Shown in pieces: positions 16,101 through 24,780 of a stretch of 39,180 nt of DNA. The notes under the pieces are model-generated. The model was not told the DNA's origin, ran no database searches, and worked only from the letters and a program-made list of their open reading frames with translations. Every line of letters starts with the position of its first letter. Position 1 is the first letter of the stretch. Position numbers and translations under genes: made by a program. The DNA is from an uncultured Victivallales bacterium (GTDB lineage Bacteria; Verrucomicrobiota; Lentisphaeria; Oligosphaerales; JAFGRS01), in NCBI GenBank assembly GCA_903837355.1, contig CAILUI010000398.1:1-39180 (forward strand), in the 5' to 3' direction.

Positions 16101-16545
16101 GAAGAACGTCGACCCGGCGCAGCCCCTGGTGGTCATGGGCGTGTTCCACTACCTGCTCTCGAGCCCCGGCAGCAGCACCGATGTCGATCTGCCCGGGGCC
16201 GGCAAGAACGTGCCGAACTACTACCGCACCTCGGGGGCCGGCAGTTGGTACGACGCGAAGGCGGGCACCCGCTACGGTTGCGTCCCGCTGGACGAGCGCA
16301 TCCAGGCGCATTTCTGGCTGGATCCAGGCGGCGCGCAGCACCCTGACGCGCGGCTGGCGCTCGAGACCCCCGCGGAGCTGGCGCCGGGAGAGGTCTACCG
16401 TCCGGATGGCTGTCCGGCGGTACTGATCTACGGCGCCGTCGACAAGGAGGGCTCCCCGGCGGCCTGGAGTGCGGTGCAGGCCGCCGTCGACGGGGCCCTG
16501 CAGCGGCGCATCATCACCCCCACGGCAGTCGCGACCAAGCCCTGA
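13198..16545 (+). CDS. Secreted GH50-like (agarase-type, clan GH-A) glycoside hydrolase
   Basis: A 1115-residue exported enzyme with a signal peptide (about 1-20). An N-terminal concanavalin/LamG-like sandwich (about 25-210) is followed by a GH-A barrel (about 235-660) and a long C-terminal beta-rich region (about 670-1115). The acid/base candidate is E395 in LLGYFLDNELEW and the nucleophile candidate is E559 in MMITEWSFPAL. This pairing, together with VEKDGERWWLVDPRGERFYAVGTDHVNYY at the barrel entry, resembles beta-agarase-type GH50 and related families. Substrate is probably a galactan or other beta-linked polysaccharide, but the family assignment needs a profile search. The ATG at 13198 has GGAGG 8 nt upstream. 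It leads a run of three large hydrolases on the same strand. Confidence 0.8.
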   Translation: MRRYVFAYACLFLAAQFKAAEVRVTDAFAGTLAQWEADEFNWQLVDGRLSGDLGLPATACLAGSPLYATVQCEVTLVPTAASSQAWKLAGIGLLLDEGNFWHLALAEKPDTDCKGHFVELCEMRDGKWLAQENLKRTTGDGLAVDWQYGQAYRLRLALTPRGIDGWVFAADGQQLTHIAYEFTATAIKEGRPMLKVSGLRGSFDDFSMTADDRGARPVPVVAAVPPPAYAVAGSGVKATTAANGYFQVEKDGERWWLVDPRGERFYAVGTDHVNYYSHWCQKLGYAPYNRNCERLYGSPEKWGEMATQRLRAWGFNLLGAGNIEQTRYQGLAHTLFAAFGSTFSDVSALVEKTTWTGFPNVFDPRWEAYCNARAKITCAANRTDPWLLGYFLDNELEWYGKAGREEGIWIDTMKRPATHTGKRALVDRLKAAQPTLAAFNETWGQKAATWDDVLALTDLPALNDASRALQKAFLAEVAERYFAVSAAAIRKADPNHLVIGSRFAGDAPEWAWKACARHCDVVTFNNYPRIDFAGGDLSELAAVFSTYYGMVERPMMITEWSFPALDAGLPSQHGAGMRVDTQEQKAQCYEVMQHLLFRLPFMVGSDYFMWQDEPALGISDTFPEDSNYGLVNEEDTPWPELTAMATRLNPLAFRLHSGEIPEVYLTKLTYDAKGLEVRLQNLGSAVATAEVRITLGQEVITAPKITLAANAEGTIQIGREFAPALAPGVQPVTAEIVVPPGWAPRGCRGVTRLTAYGYGGDGQAGQPTVVVNGGAVALPAMPALLPWPAAAATALRCGDLPLLPFAEGMWVLRAPPLAAAGAFAGVVQAGTGTATGKVRVERLGEKGYAIDNGVLRLEHDGTSGNIIDRIAVNGILLGRYNPLVWQRPGGDNQWVQAESLAAIDIQEFAGGVVVSVSGRHGGTGGVITAVDDQGKMASQRGAAVPFEVEHRFVVLPDLPFIVARCVAVKNVDPAQPLVVMGVFHYLLSSPGSSTDVDLPGAGKNVPNYYRTSGAGSWYDAKAGTRYGCVPLDERIQAHFWLDPGGAQHPDARLALETPAELAPGEVYRPDGCPAVLIYGAVDKEGSPAAWSAVQAAVDGALQRRIITPTAVATKP

Positions 16546-16621
16546 GGGCTGAGAGGTTGAGCCGAGGCCGTCCGCAGCGTCCACTCATTCGGCCGTCCGG
16601 CCGCGACCAGGGAGTCCTGAC

Positions 16622-19600
16622 ATGCCAGGGATGACACAGAGCCTCGCCACGACCCTCGCCGCCGCGGCGGCTCTCGGCGTCAGTGCAGTGGCCAGCGCGG
16701 CGGCGGCGGAGACCGCGGACCGCAGCGGCCTGCTGCTGGAGTACCGTTTTGAGGGGGATCTAGCCGACTCGTCCGGGGCGGCGCAGCACGGACGCCTGGC
16801 CGGCACGCCGGTGTTTGCCCCGGGTAAGGACGGGCAGTGTCTCAGCCTCGACGGCAGTGGCGCTTTCCTCGATTCCGGCACCACTCTGCCCACCCTGAAG
16901 GACACCTTTACCATCGAGTGCTGGGTGAAGCCAGCCGCGACCCAGCGCCCGTATGCCGACGTCTTCGGCAACCACCACAACGAGTTCGCCGGCTTTGCTC
17001 TGCAGCAGGACGGCGAGCAGGCGAACCGCTACTACTTCACCTATGGCACAGGCTCAGGCTGGGTCTACAGCCGCACCCTCAGCCTGACGCCGGACGTGTG
17101 GCAGCACGTGGCCGTCGTCAAGACCCCCGATCGCCTCCGGGTCTACCTCAACGGCATGCTGACTGACAGCCAGACCGTGGACCGGCCCATGGCGCCCAGC
17201 CCGACGCCCTTCATGGTGGGCCTGGGGATCGCCGCCCAGGCGCGCTGGTTCAGCGGCCAGATCGACGACGTGCGGGTGTGGGATCGGGCACAGAGCTTCC
17301 GGCCCTTGCTGCCGGAAGCGGAGCAAGTCGAGCTGTTCCTGCAGACGGGAACCCTCGATGTCACCGCCTCGGCGCGCTGGCGGCTGTTCCCCTGTCAGGC
17401 CGGCAACACCTTCGCCTTCGCCCTCGATCCCGAGCGCGTGCCGGCGAGCGTGGAAGAACTGACGGTCACCTTCGACTGCCGGGACAGCGGCGGCCGGGAG
17501 GTGCCCTTTGCGCCGCCACTGGCACTACGCCGGGACGCCGGCTTCCGCGGCAGCGTGGCCGTGCCCGCGCAACCAGGGTACCGGCGGCTCTCCTGCCTGC
17601 CCAGCCTCAGCAGCGCCGGCCAGATCCGGAAGCTGGCCGCGACCGCCTTCCCCTTCCTGGTCCTCGCGCCGGCCACCGCCGCGGTGGCGGCCACGGCCCT
17701 GACGACGCCGGCGCTGCCACCGCCCAGCGCCGGCTGGCTCACCGTGGCCCCCCTCTCTTTGGACGGCGACTGGCGTCTGGCAACGGACCCGCAGAACTGT
17801 GGCCGTGACCAGACCTGGTGGCAGCAGCCCGTGGCCGAAGCGGTGCCAACCCGCGTGCCGTGGATCATTCAGGATGCCTTCCCGGGCTATCACGGGGTGG
17901 CCTGGTACTGGCGCGAGTTCACGGTGCCGGCGAATCCCCATGCGGGCGGTCGCACCCTCCTGCGCTTCTGGGCGGTGGACTACACGGCCGAGGTCTGGCT
18001 GAACGATGTGTCGGTCGGTGGCCACGAGGGCGGCGAGACGCCGTTTGTGCTGGATGTCACCGACACAGTCCGTGCCAACGCCCCCAACCGCCTCGCCGTG
18101 CGCGTGCTCAACCCCACCCATCAGCCCATTGACGGCATGACCCTCAACCAGACCCCGCGCCGAGCCAAGGTGATCCCCTACAGCGCCGGCGCCTCCTACA
18201 ACCACGGCGGCATCGTCGACTCGGTGGAGGTGCTGACCGTCCCGGCGACCCGCATCGAAGACCTCTGCCTGCGGCCAGACCCCGCGACCGGCCTGATCCG
18301 CGTCGAGGTCACCGTCCGCCGGGCGGCAGCGGGGACCGCCCGCGTGCGCCTGGAGCTCGCCGTGGCCGGCGCCGCCGGCGGCGCCACCCTCGACACCCTG
18401 GCCCTGGAGCAGGAGGTGCCGGAGGGCGACACCGTCATAGAGGCCGATCTGCGCCTGACCCAGCCGCGACGCTGGGAACTCAGCGACCCGTATCTCTACC
18501 GCGTCACGGCGCGCCTCGCTGAGGCCGGTTCGCGCTCCGGCGACGAACGCTCCGATCGCTGCGGTTTCCGCGACTTCCGTTTCGAGAATGGCGCCTTCCG
18601 GATGAACGGGAAACGCCTTTTCCTGCGCAGTGCACACACGGTCAACGCCACTCCCGTCGGCCAGCAGATTCCGGCTGACCCCGACCTGTTCCGGCGCGAC
18701 CTGCTGTATATGAAAGTAATGGGCTTCAACTGCATCCGCTTCATCTGGGGCGGCGCCTCGCGGGCCCAGCTCGACGCCTGTGACGAGCTCGGCCTGCTGG
18801 TCTACGCAGAGTCCGCGGCGGCCAATCCCATGGCCGACACGCCGCAGATGCCGGCGCGCTTCGACCGCGCCGTCGGCGAGATGATTCGTCGCGACCGCAA
18901 CCACGCCAGCGTCGTCGTCTGGGGCCTGCTCAACGAGACCTTCGACGGCCCTGTCTTCCGCCATGCCACCCAGATGCTGCCCCTCGTCCGCTCCCTCGAT
19001 GAGACGCGTCTTGTGGCCCTCAACAGCGGGCGCTGGGATGGCTGCCTCGACATCGGTTCCTTCTGCAACCCCGGCGCTGCCGGCTGGGATGCCTACCTGG
19101 GCGCCGAAGCCCCGGACGCCCCGCGCAGCCGCATGGCGGCACCGGGCGGCTACTGTGTCCGCATGGGCGATGTCCACGCCTACCCGCGCGTGCCGCACAC
19201 CGCCGATACCCTGCGCTTTCTACGCACCCTCGGCCAGGATACCGGCCCGGTCCTCCTCTCTGAGTACGGCATCGGCAGCGCCGTCGACCTCTGGCGCGCT
19301 ACGCGGCACTTCGAGCGCCTCGGCAAAAAGGGTGCTGAAGACGCGCAGTTCTACCGCGAGCGCCTCGACCGCTTCCTCGCCGACTGGGAGCGCTGGCGCC
19401 TCGCCGAGTGCTTCGCCGGACCCGACCAGTTTTTCGCCGAGAGCCTGCGCAAGATGGCCGGCCAGCGCACCCTGGGACTCAATGCCATCCGCGCCAACCC
19501 CGCCATCATCGGGCACAACGTCACGGGCATGATGGACCACGTCAACTGCGGCGAAGGCCTGTTCACCCTCTTCCGCGAGCTCAAGCCCGGCACCGTCGAT

Positions 19601-20650
19601 GCCATGTTCGAGGCCTTTGCCCCCCTGCGCCTCTGCCTCTTCGCCGAACCGGCCACCGTACTCCGCGGGGGCACGGTCCACCTCGAAGGCGTGCTGGCCA
19701 ACGAAGAGGCGTTGCCGGCGGGCGACTACCCGGTGCGCCTGCAGGTCGTGGGGCCAGGCTTCGAGCGCCTGCTGGAACGCACCGTCACGGTGACCGTACC
19801 GCCCGACACCGCGACCGCCGAAGCGCCGCTGGCGCTGCCCTTCTTCGCCGAGGACCTGGTCGTCGACGCGCCGCCCGGTCGCTACCGTTTCCTGGCCACC
19901 CTGGAGCGCGGCGGCGCGGCCACCGGCGGCGCCACGGAGTTCTACGCCGACGACCTGACGACGCTGCCGCCGGTGGAGACCGCGGTCGTCCTCTGGGGCG
20001 ACGATCCCGATCTCAGCCGCTGGCTGACCGAGCGCGGCATCGCGGCGCGGCCCTTCGCCGCGGACGCGAGCGCGGCCACGCGGCAGGTGATCCTGGTGGG
20101 CACCGCAGCTGCTCCCGGTGGCGCCGCCGCCTGGCGCGGCCTGGCCGAGCGCCTGGCGCGCGGCGACACCGCCATCTTCCTCTCGCCCGGCGTCTTCCGC
20201 GACGGCGACAACCCGGTCGCCTGGCTGCCCGTGGCGCGCAAGGGCGCGATCACGCCCATCTTCGGCTGGCTCTACCTCAAAGACGAGTGGGCCAAGGCGC
20301 ACCCCATCTTCGCCGGCCTGCCGGCGGGCGGGCTCCTGGACTACACCTTCTACCGCGAGATCATCCCCGACCTCGTCTTCGCCGGCCAGGATCCGCCCCA
20401 GGAGGCCGTCGCCGGTGCCATCAAAGCCTCGCAGGACTACGCTTCCGGGCTGCTGCTCAGTGTCAACGACATCGGCGCGGGCCGCTTCGTCCTCAACACC
20501 CTCCTCATCCGCGAGAACCTCGGCCGCCACCCCGTGGCCGAACGCCTGCTGCGCAACCTGATCCGCTACGCCGGTCGCGACGCCGGCCAGCCCCTGGCGG
20601 CGCTGCCGCCAGATTTCGCGAAGCAACTGACCGAGATGGGGTACCCTTGA
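16622..20650 (+). CDS. Secreted LamG-GH2 glycoside hydrolase with C-terminal GATase-like domain
   Basis: A 1342-residue multidomain exported enzyme. After a signal peptide (to about residue 29) comes a LamG/concanavalin domain (about 38-225: LLEYRFEGDLADSSG, TIECWVKP, QIDDVRVWDRA). A GH2 core follows: sugar-binding sandwich (about 375-540, WYWREFTVP), immunoglobulin-like domain, and TIM barrel (about 660-960). The acid/base is E772 in VVWGLLNETFDG and the nucleophile is E881 in VLLSEYGIGS, both at GH2 positions. The end (about 1115-1342) resembles a glutamine-amidotransferase-like flavodoxin fold (VVLWGDDPDLSRWL, GDTAIFLSPGVFRDG), as seen on several large glycosidases. Activity could be beta-galactosidase, beta-glucuronidase or beta-mannosidase. 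AGGGAG precedes the ATG by about 7 nt. A 76-bp gap separates it from the GH50-like gene, consistent with one operon. Confidence 0.88.
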   Translation: MPGMTQSLATTLAAAAALGVSAVASAAAAETADRSGLLLEYRFEGDLADSSGAAQHGRLAGTPVFAPGKDGQCLSLDGSGAFLDSGTTLPTLKDTFTIECWVKPAATQRPYADVFGNHHNEFAGFALQQDGEQANRYYFTYGTGSGWVYSRTLSLTPDVWQHVAVVKTPDRLRVYLNGMLTDSQTVDRPMAPSPTPFMVGLGIAAQARWFSGQIDDVRVWDRAQSFRPLLPEAEQVELFLQTGTLDVTASARWRLFPCQAGNTFAFALDPERVPASVEELTVTFDCRDSGGREVPFAPPLALRRDAGFRGSVAVPAQPGYRRLSCLPSLSSAGQIRKLAATAFPFLVLAPATAAVAATALTTPALPPPSAGWLTVAPLSLDGDWRLATDPQNCGRDQTWWQQPVAEAVPTRVPWIIQDAFPGYHGVAWYWREFTVPANPHAGGRTLLRFWAVDYTAEVWLNDVSVGGHEGGETPFVLDVTDTVRANAPNRLAVRVLNPTHQPIDGMTLNQTPRRAKVIPYSAGASYNHGGIVDSVEVLTVPATRIEDLCLRPDPATGLIRVEVTVRRAAAGTARVRLELAVAGAAGGATLDTLALEQEVPEGDTVIEADLRLTQPRRWELSDPYLYRVTARLAEAGSRSGDERSDRCGFRDFRFENGAFRMNGKRLFLRSAHTVNATPVGQQIPADPDLFRRDLLYMKVMGFNCIRFIWGGASRAQLDACDELGLLVYAESAAANPMADTPQMPARFDRAVGEMIRRDRNHASVVVWGLLNETFDGPVFRHATQMLPLVRSLDETRLVALNSGRWDGCLDIGSFCNPGAAGWDAYLGAEAPDAPRSRMAAPGGYCVRMGDVHAYPRVPHTADTLRFLRTLGQDTGPVLLSEYGIGSAVDLWRATRHFERLGKKGAEDAQFYRERLDRFLADWERWRLAECFAGPDQFFAESLRKMAGQRTLGLNAIRANPAIIGHNVTGMMDHVNCGEGLFTLFRELKPGTVDAMFEAFAPLRLCLFAEPATVLRGGTVHLEGVLANEEALPAGDYPVRLQVVGPGFERLLERTVTVTVPPDTATAEAPLALPFFAEDLVVDAPPGRYRFLATLERGGAATGGATEFYADDLTTLPPVETAVVLWGDDPDLSRWLTERGIAARPFAADASAATRQVILVGTAAAPGGAAAWRGLAERLARGDTAIFLSPGVFRDGDNPVAWLPVARKGAITPIFGWLYLKDEWAKAHPIFAGLPAGGLLDYTFYREIIPDLVFAGQDPPQEAVAGAIKASQDYASGLLLSVNDIGAGRFVLNTLLIRENLGRHPVAERLLRNLIRYAGRDAGQPLAALPPDFAKQLTEMGYP

Positions 20651-20672
20651 CGGGACTGGAGAACAGGGCCAC

Positions 20673-20929
20673 GGCAGCGCGCCGTCCTGCTGGCCAGCAG
20701 GACTGTGCTCGCCCTCCAGCCCGAGACGATGCTGCGGTGTGGAGGGCAAGAGCAGGCCGGCTGCAGGCAGGCCGGATCGCCGCCGCAGCCCGGCCCATGG
20801 CGGGGCGGCCATTCCGGCAGCGCGCCGTCCTGCTGGCCAGCAGGACTGTGCTCGCCCTCCAGCCCGAGACGATGCCGGGGGTGTGGAGGGCAAGAGCAGG
20901 CCGGCTGCAGGCAGGCCGGATCGCCGCCG
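20673..20929. repeat. Duplicated 113-bp structured element with a 20-bp perfect palindrome
   Basis: Bases 20673-20785 and 20816-20929 are two nearly identical copies (period 143 bp, differing mainly around GATGCTGCGG versus GATGCCGGGG). Each contains the perfect palindrome GTCCTGCTGGCCAGCAGGAC (20684-20703 and 20827-20846). Each also has a stem GCCCTCCA..TGGAGGGC and a third GC-rich inverted pair, so each copy could fold into two or three hairpins. The element fills the gap between the GH2 and GH127-like genes and looks like a REP/BIME-type intergenic element. It may stabilise or terminate upstream mRNA. Confidence 0.85.
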
Positions 20930-20973
20930 TGGCCCTGCCGGGAACGCCTTACGCCGAGAGGAGATCGTACGCC

Positions 20974-23286
20974 ATGGAACGGGCCTTCCAGACAAGCTGC
21001 AGACTCGCAACGATGGTGGCGGTCATGCTGGCCAGCGCGGGGCTGAGCCGGGCCGCTGAAAACCCCACGACGGACAAGGCAACGGTACCCATGGCTCTCC
21101 AGGCGTTCGATCTGCAGGACGTGCGTCTGGGCCCGGGGCCATGCCAGGTTGCCCAGGAGGCGAACCGCAAGTACCTGCACTTCCTGGACGCGGATCGTCT
21201 GCTGCACACCTTCCGCCTCAACGCCGGTCTGCCGGCCCCGGGTGCGCCCCTGGGCGGCTGGGAGGCGCCGGCCTGCGAGATTCGCGGGCACTTCATCGGG
21301 CACTACCTCTCCGCCTGTGCCTTGATGTACGCCAGCACCGGCGATGAGTCGCTGAAGGCCAAGGCCGAGGCCATGGTCGCGGAGCTGGCGAAGTGCCAGG
21401 AGGCCCTGGGCGGCGGCTATCTGTCGGCCTACCCGGCCGAGTTCCTGGACCGGCTGGAACGGCAGGAGCGCGTGACCTGGGCGCCGCTCTACGTCACTCA
21501 CAAGATCATGGCCGGTCTGCTGGACATGTACCAGTATGCCGGCAACCGCCAGGCGCTGGAGATCCTCACCCGGCTGGCAGCCTACTACGGCGCGCGCGCC
21601 GACGCACTCTCCGAGTACCAGATGGAGCGCCTGTTGACCGTCGAGTTCGGCGGCATGTCGGAAGTCCTCCACAACCTCTATGGGATCACGGGCGACCCGG
21701 CCCACCTCAGACTGGCGCAGCGCTACGACCAGGCCGCGTTCCTCGGCCCGCTGGCGCTGGAGCGCGACAACCTTACCCGCCTCCATGGCAACACCCAGAT
21801 CCCGAAGATCTGCGGCGCCGCGCGCCACTACGAACTCACCGGCGACGAGCGCTACCGCACCCTCACCCGCTTCTTCTGGGATCGCGTCGTCAACACGCGC
21901 ACCTACGCCACCGGCGGCACCACCCTGGCCGAGGTCTGGGGCGAGCCGAACGCCCTGGCGGCAACTCTGGGCGTCAATAACCAGGAGTGCTGCAAGACCC
22001 ACAACCTGCTGAAGGTCACCCGCAGCCTGATCCGCTGGACCGCCGCCCCGGCCTACGCCGACTACTACGAACGGGCCTTCTTCAACGGCATCCTCGGCAC
22101 CCAGCGCGCCGACACCGGCCAGATGCTCTACTACGTGCCCTTGGCGAGCGGCCTCACCAAGCAGTGGGGCACACCCTACGACAGTTTCTGGTGCTGCTAC
22201 GGCACCGGTGTCGAGACCTTCGCCAAGCTGGGTGACAGCCTCTTTTTCCACGACGCCGACAGCATCACGGTGAACCTCTTCGTTGCCGCCACCGTCGCCT
22301 GGCGCGAGCGCGGCCTGCGCTTGGAGCAAGTAACGCGCTTCCCGGAGGAGGAAGGCACGACGCTGGTGCTGCACCTCGAGCAACCCGCCGCCTTCGCGCT
22401 CAAGGTCCGCATCCCCTACTGGGTCGCCGCGGGCGCGACCGTGTGGGTGAACGGCGAGGCGCAGGCCCTTGAGGCCAGGCCGTGTTCGTACGTGCGCCTG
22501 CAGCGCACGTGGACCGAGGGCGACCGCGTGGAGGTGCGGCTGCCCATGGCTCTGCACGCCGCGCCCATGCCCGACGATCCCGAGCTGGTGGCCGTGATGT
22601 ACGGCCCGCTCGTCCTCGCCGGCCTCGACCCGGCTCCCGGCACCTTCATCCTCGGCGACCCGGCCGACCCGGCGCAGTGGGTGGAGAAAGCAGCCGACGG
22701 GCCGCTGCGCTTCCAGACCACGGCCACGGGACCGACGTCCCCACGGCGCCTGCTTCCCTGGTACCAGGTCGTCGACGAGAAGTACGGCGTCTATTGGACA
22801 GTCACCAAGGCCGGCAGTGCCAAGCACCAGGCCATCCTGGCCGAGGTGGAGGCCCGCCGGCAACGCGAGGCGCGGACCCTCGACCGGGTCCTGATCGGCA
22901 ACGAGGAGTCGGAGCGGCAGCACAACCTGCAGGGAGAGAAGCACGGTGCCGGCCCGCACGGCGACCGGCACTGGCGGCACGCGCCCGACGGCGGCTGGTT
23001 CAGTTGGGAGCTGCAGGTGCTGCCGGAAGCGCCCATGGTGCTCTGCTGCACCTACTGGGGCAGCGATGTGCCGCCGCGGACCTTCGACATCCTGGTGGAC
23101 GGCGAGAAGCTCGCCACCCAGCAACTCAACAGCGACAAGCCCGGCAGCTACATCGATATCGAGTACGCCATCCCCGCGGCGCTGACCCGCGGCAAGGCGA
23201 AAGTCGCGGTCCGCTTCCAGGGCCACCCGGGCAATACCGCTGGCGGCGTCTTCGGCTGTGCGGTCCTGCGGGCGGCGGCGCCGTGA
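20974..23286 (+). CDS. Secreted GH127/GH146-type beta-L-arabinofuranosidase with DUF6805-like tail
   Basis: A 770-residue exported enzyme that would release beta-linked L-arabinofuranose. Signal peptide about 1-29, (alpha/alpha)6 barrel about 45-430, beta-sandwiches to about 600, then a C-terminal domain (about 640-770: GGWFSWELQVLPEAP, FDILVDGEKLATQ, AGGVFGCAVLR) typical of DUF6805. The zinc/nucleophile residues of the family are present: E338 and C340 in NNQECCKTHNLLK, and C407-C408 in FWCCYGTGVETFAKLGD. In characterised GH127 enzymes a zinc-bound Cys of this second pair is the nucleophile. The start is the ATG at 20974 with a GAGAGGAGA ribosome site and signal peptide immediately after. 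The frame is open far upstream, but that part overlaps the GH2 gene and the duplicated palindromic element and is not coding. Confidence 0.92.
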   Translation: MERAFQTSCRLATMVAVMLASAGLSRAAENPTTDKATVPMALQAFDLQDVRLGPGPCQVAQEANRKYLHFLDADRLLHTFRLNAGLPAPGAPLGGWEAPACEIRGHFIGHYLSACALMYASTGDESLKAKAEAMVAELAKCQEALGGGYLSAYPAEFLDRLERQERVTWAPLYVTHKIMAGLLDMYQYAGNRQALEILTRLAAYYGARADALSEYQMERLLTVEFGGMSEVLHNLYGITGDPAHLRLAQRYDQAAFLGPLALERDNLTRLHGNTQIPKICGAARHYELTGDERYRTLTRFFWDRVVNTRTYATGGTTLAEVWGEPNALAATLGVNNQECCKTHNLLKVTRSLIRWTAAPAYADYYERAFFNGILGTQRADTGQMLYYVPLASGLTKQWGTPYDSFWCCYGTGVETFAKLGDSLFFHDADSITVNLFVAATVAWRERGLRLEQVTRFPEEEGTTLVLHLEQPAAFALKVRIPYWVAAGATVWVNGEAQALEARPCSYVRLQRTWTEGDRVEVRLPMALHAAPMPDDPELVAVMYGPLVLAGLDPAPGTFILGDPADPAQWVEKAADGPLRFQTTATGPTSPRRLLPWYQVVDEKYGVYWTVTKAGSAKHQAILAEVEARRQREARTLDRVLIGNEESERQHNLQGEKHGAGPHGDRHWRHAPDGGWFSWELQVLPEAPMVLCCTYWGSDVPPRTFDILVDGEKLATQQLNSDKPGSYIDIEYAIPAALTRGKAKVAVRFQGHPGNTAGGVFGCAVLRAAAP

Positions 23287-23312
23287 AGGGGTGATCTGGC
23301 GGCCGTACGTTC

Positions 23313-24572
23313 TCAGGCGTACTCCGCGGCCAGTTCCAGGGCGATGCGGGTCCACTCCGTCAGGCGCCGGGGCTCGTTGCGCACCGTATGGAGGTCTTGC
23401 AGGTTGACCTCGACCACGTTCTGGCGGGTCTTCTCGAAGGCCTCGCGCAGTTGCGCTCGCGCCAGGTCCGGGTGCCACTGCTCCATGCCAACGATGCTGG
23501 GGTTGGGTTTGTGCGTGTAGACGTAGTCGCGGCCGACCGCCGCGGCAGCGCGCTCGAGGTTGACCCACGGGCTCATCGAGACCCGGCGCAGGTTGGGGAT
23601 GGTGCGGACGATGTCCATCTTCCTGTCCAGCGGCTCACAGCAGCCGTAGCAGCTCAAGCCGAAACGCTCGAGCAGACGCGTCTCGTAGCGCACGGCGAAT
23701 TCCTCGTGCATGGCCGGCGAGATGCCTTCAGTGAAGATCTGGGTGGCGGCACGGGCCCAGATGTCTTTGAGGCGGACATGGGTCCCGTCAGAATCAGGCT
23801 GCGGCAGCTCGTCGGTCCAGCCGTAGCCGCCCGAACCCAGCATGGTGTTGCCGTTGCCCGGAGACAACAGCCCCAACGCCTCGATCTGCTCGACGCTGCG
23901 CAGATAGCCTTGGGTGATGCGCTCCAGGCAGGCGTGGATCCACCGCGGCCGTTCGAGCAGATCGACGAAGGTCTGCTCAATGCCGCGCCAGACAATGAAC
24001 TGGTCCATCGGGTAGAACCAGAAGAAGCTGCGGCCGACCTGGCGGACAGGCAGGATGCCGCCGTAGAGGTCGGAGAGTTGCTGGTAGCGCCGCTCGGTAT
24101 CGGCCCAGTCGACCGTCACCACCGGCTCGGCCTGGATCTTCTCGAGGTCGGCCTCCGCGAGGATCACCGGCACGAAAGCGTAGGCCCCCGAGGCCTCCTG
24201 CGGGTGCTCGAGTTGGCGCGGCACGCCGAAGCCGGTCGCCCAGGAGTCGCCGCCGATGCTGATCGGGCAGGCAACGACGCCATCCTCCACCCGGTCATCG
24301 CCGAACTCCTCGAAGGCGTAGATGCGCTTGCGCAGTTCGCGTTCCTGGCTGCGGCAGAAGCTGTCCGTCGCCGTCAGCGTGGCCGTGGGAATGAGCTCTT
24401 CCCAGATGTTCCAGTCCAAAGCCTGGATGTGAATGGGCGGGCGGACCCGCTCGAGGCGATTCACCCGCCGCCACAGCTCGCGCTTCTGCGCCTGAACCGG
24501 CAGGGCCGCAATCTCGGCCACCCGTTCGGCCAGGCGCCGCACGATGCTGATGTCGTTCTCGGAAGCCGCCAT
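23313..24572 (-). CDS. UroD-like (uroporphyrinogen decarboxylase / methyltransferase superfamily) protein
   Basis: A 419-residue cytoplasmic protein of the UroD/MtaA-like superfamily, in a version common beside sugar-catabolism genes in PVC bacteria and Armatimonadota. True haem-pathway UroD is shorter and lacks the features seen here. LERFGLSCYGCCEPLDRK offers C308, C311 and C312, possible metal ligands, and H354 lies in YVYTHKPNPSIVG. The N-terminus (to about 130) is an added region with conserved Trp residues. The cognate reaction is unknown; a corrinoid or metal-dependent methyl transfer is one idea. It runs divergently from the enolase-superfamily gene and shares a 208-bp promoter region with it, which suggests joint control. 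An AAGGGCGG-like ribosome site precedes the ATG. Confidence 0.8.
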   Translation of the reverse strand: MAASENDISIVRRLAERVAEIAALPVQAQKRELWRRVNRLERVRPPIHIQALDWNIWEELIPTATLTATDSFCRSQERELRKRIYAFEEFGDDRVEDGVVACPISIGGDSWATGFGVPRQLEHPQEASGAYAFVPVILAEADLEKIQAEPVVTVDWADTERRYQQLSDLYGGILPVRQVGRSFFWFYPMDQFIVWRGIEQTFVDLLERPRWIHACLERITQGYLRSVEQIEALGLLSPGNGNTMLGSGGYGWTDELPQPDSDGTHVRLKDIWARAATQIFTEGISPAMHEEFAVRYETRLLERFGLSCYGCCEPLDRKMDIVRTIPNLRRVSMSPWVNLERAAAAVGRDYVYTHKPNPSIVGMEQWHPDLARAQLREAFEKTRQNVVEVNLQDLHTVRNEPRRLTEWTRIALELAAEYA

Positions 24573-24628
24573 ACGCTACCGCCCTTCTGCCTGGCCCGCG
24601 CCTGGGCCGACGCTCACCGTGAGATGAA

Positions 24629-24657
24629 CCATACCATAGCAGCGCCCGGCGGCGCAA
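24629..24657 (-). promoter_or_regulatory. Predicted promoter for the UroD-like gene
   Basis: On the minus strand, TTGCGC (24657-24652) and TATGGT (24634-24629) are separated by 17 bp, about 57 bp upstream of the ATG. It is a moderate sigma70 match. Confidence 0.35.
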
Positions 24658-24671
24658 GGCGCGCGGGTACG

Positions 24672-24700
24672 TTGCATTCCGGCGGGCCGCGCAGCATAGT
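24672..24700 (+). promoter_or_regulatory. Predicted promoter for the enolase-led operon
   Basis: TTGCAT (24672-24677) and CATAGT (24695-24700) are spaced by 17 bp, about 80 bp upstream of the ATG at 24781. With the minus-strand promoter nearby, this makes a compact divergent control region of about 70 bp. Confidence 0.4.
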
Positions 24701-24780
24701 GTCCGCTCGGTCCGGCGCCGCCAGCGCTTGCCGCGGGCGCTGGACGACGCTGGGGGCCGCGTAGCCGCAGGAGGTCGACG

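Noticed and set aside
20611..20625. A further TTTCGCGAA-like palindrome near the end of the GH2 gene
   Set aside because: It is a single copy with one mismatch inside coding sequence (DFAKQL) and is not part of an array.
19408..20973. N-terminal extension of about 520 residues for the GH127/146 protein
   Set aside because: It is out of frame with the overlapping GH2 gene, is Arg/Pro/His-rich shadow sequence, and crosses the palindromic element. The ATG at 20974 with ribosome site and signal peptide is clearly the start.
20566..23568. 1000-residue minus-strand open frame opposite the GH127/146 gene
   Set aside because: It is a GC-driven shadow of a well-supported gene and has no recognisable domains.
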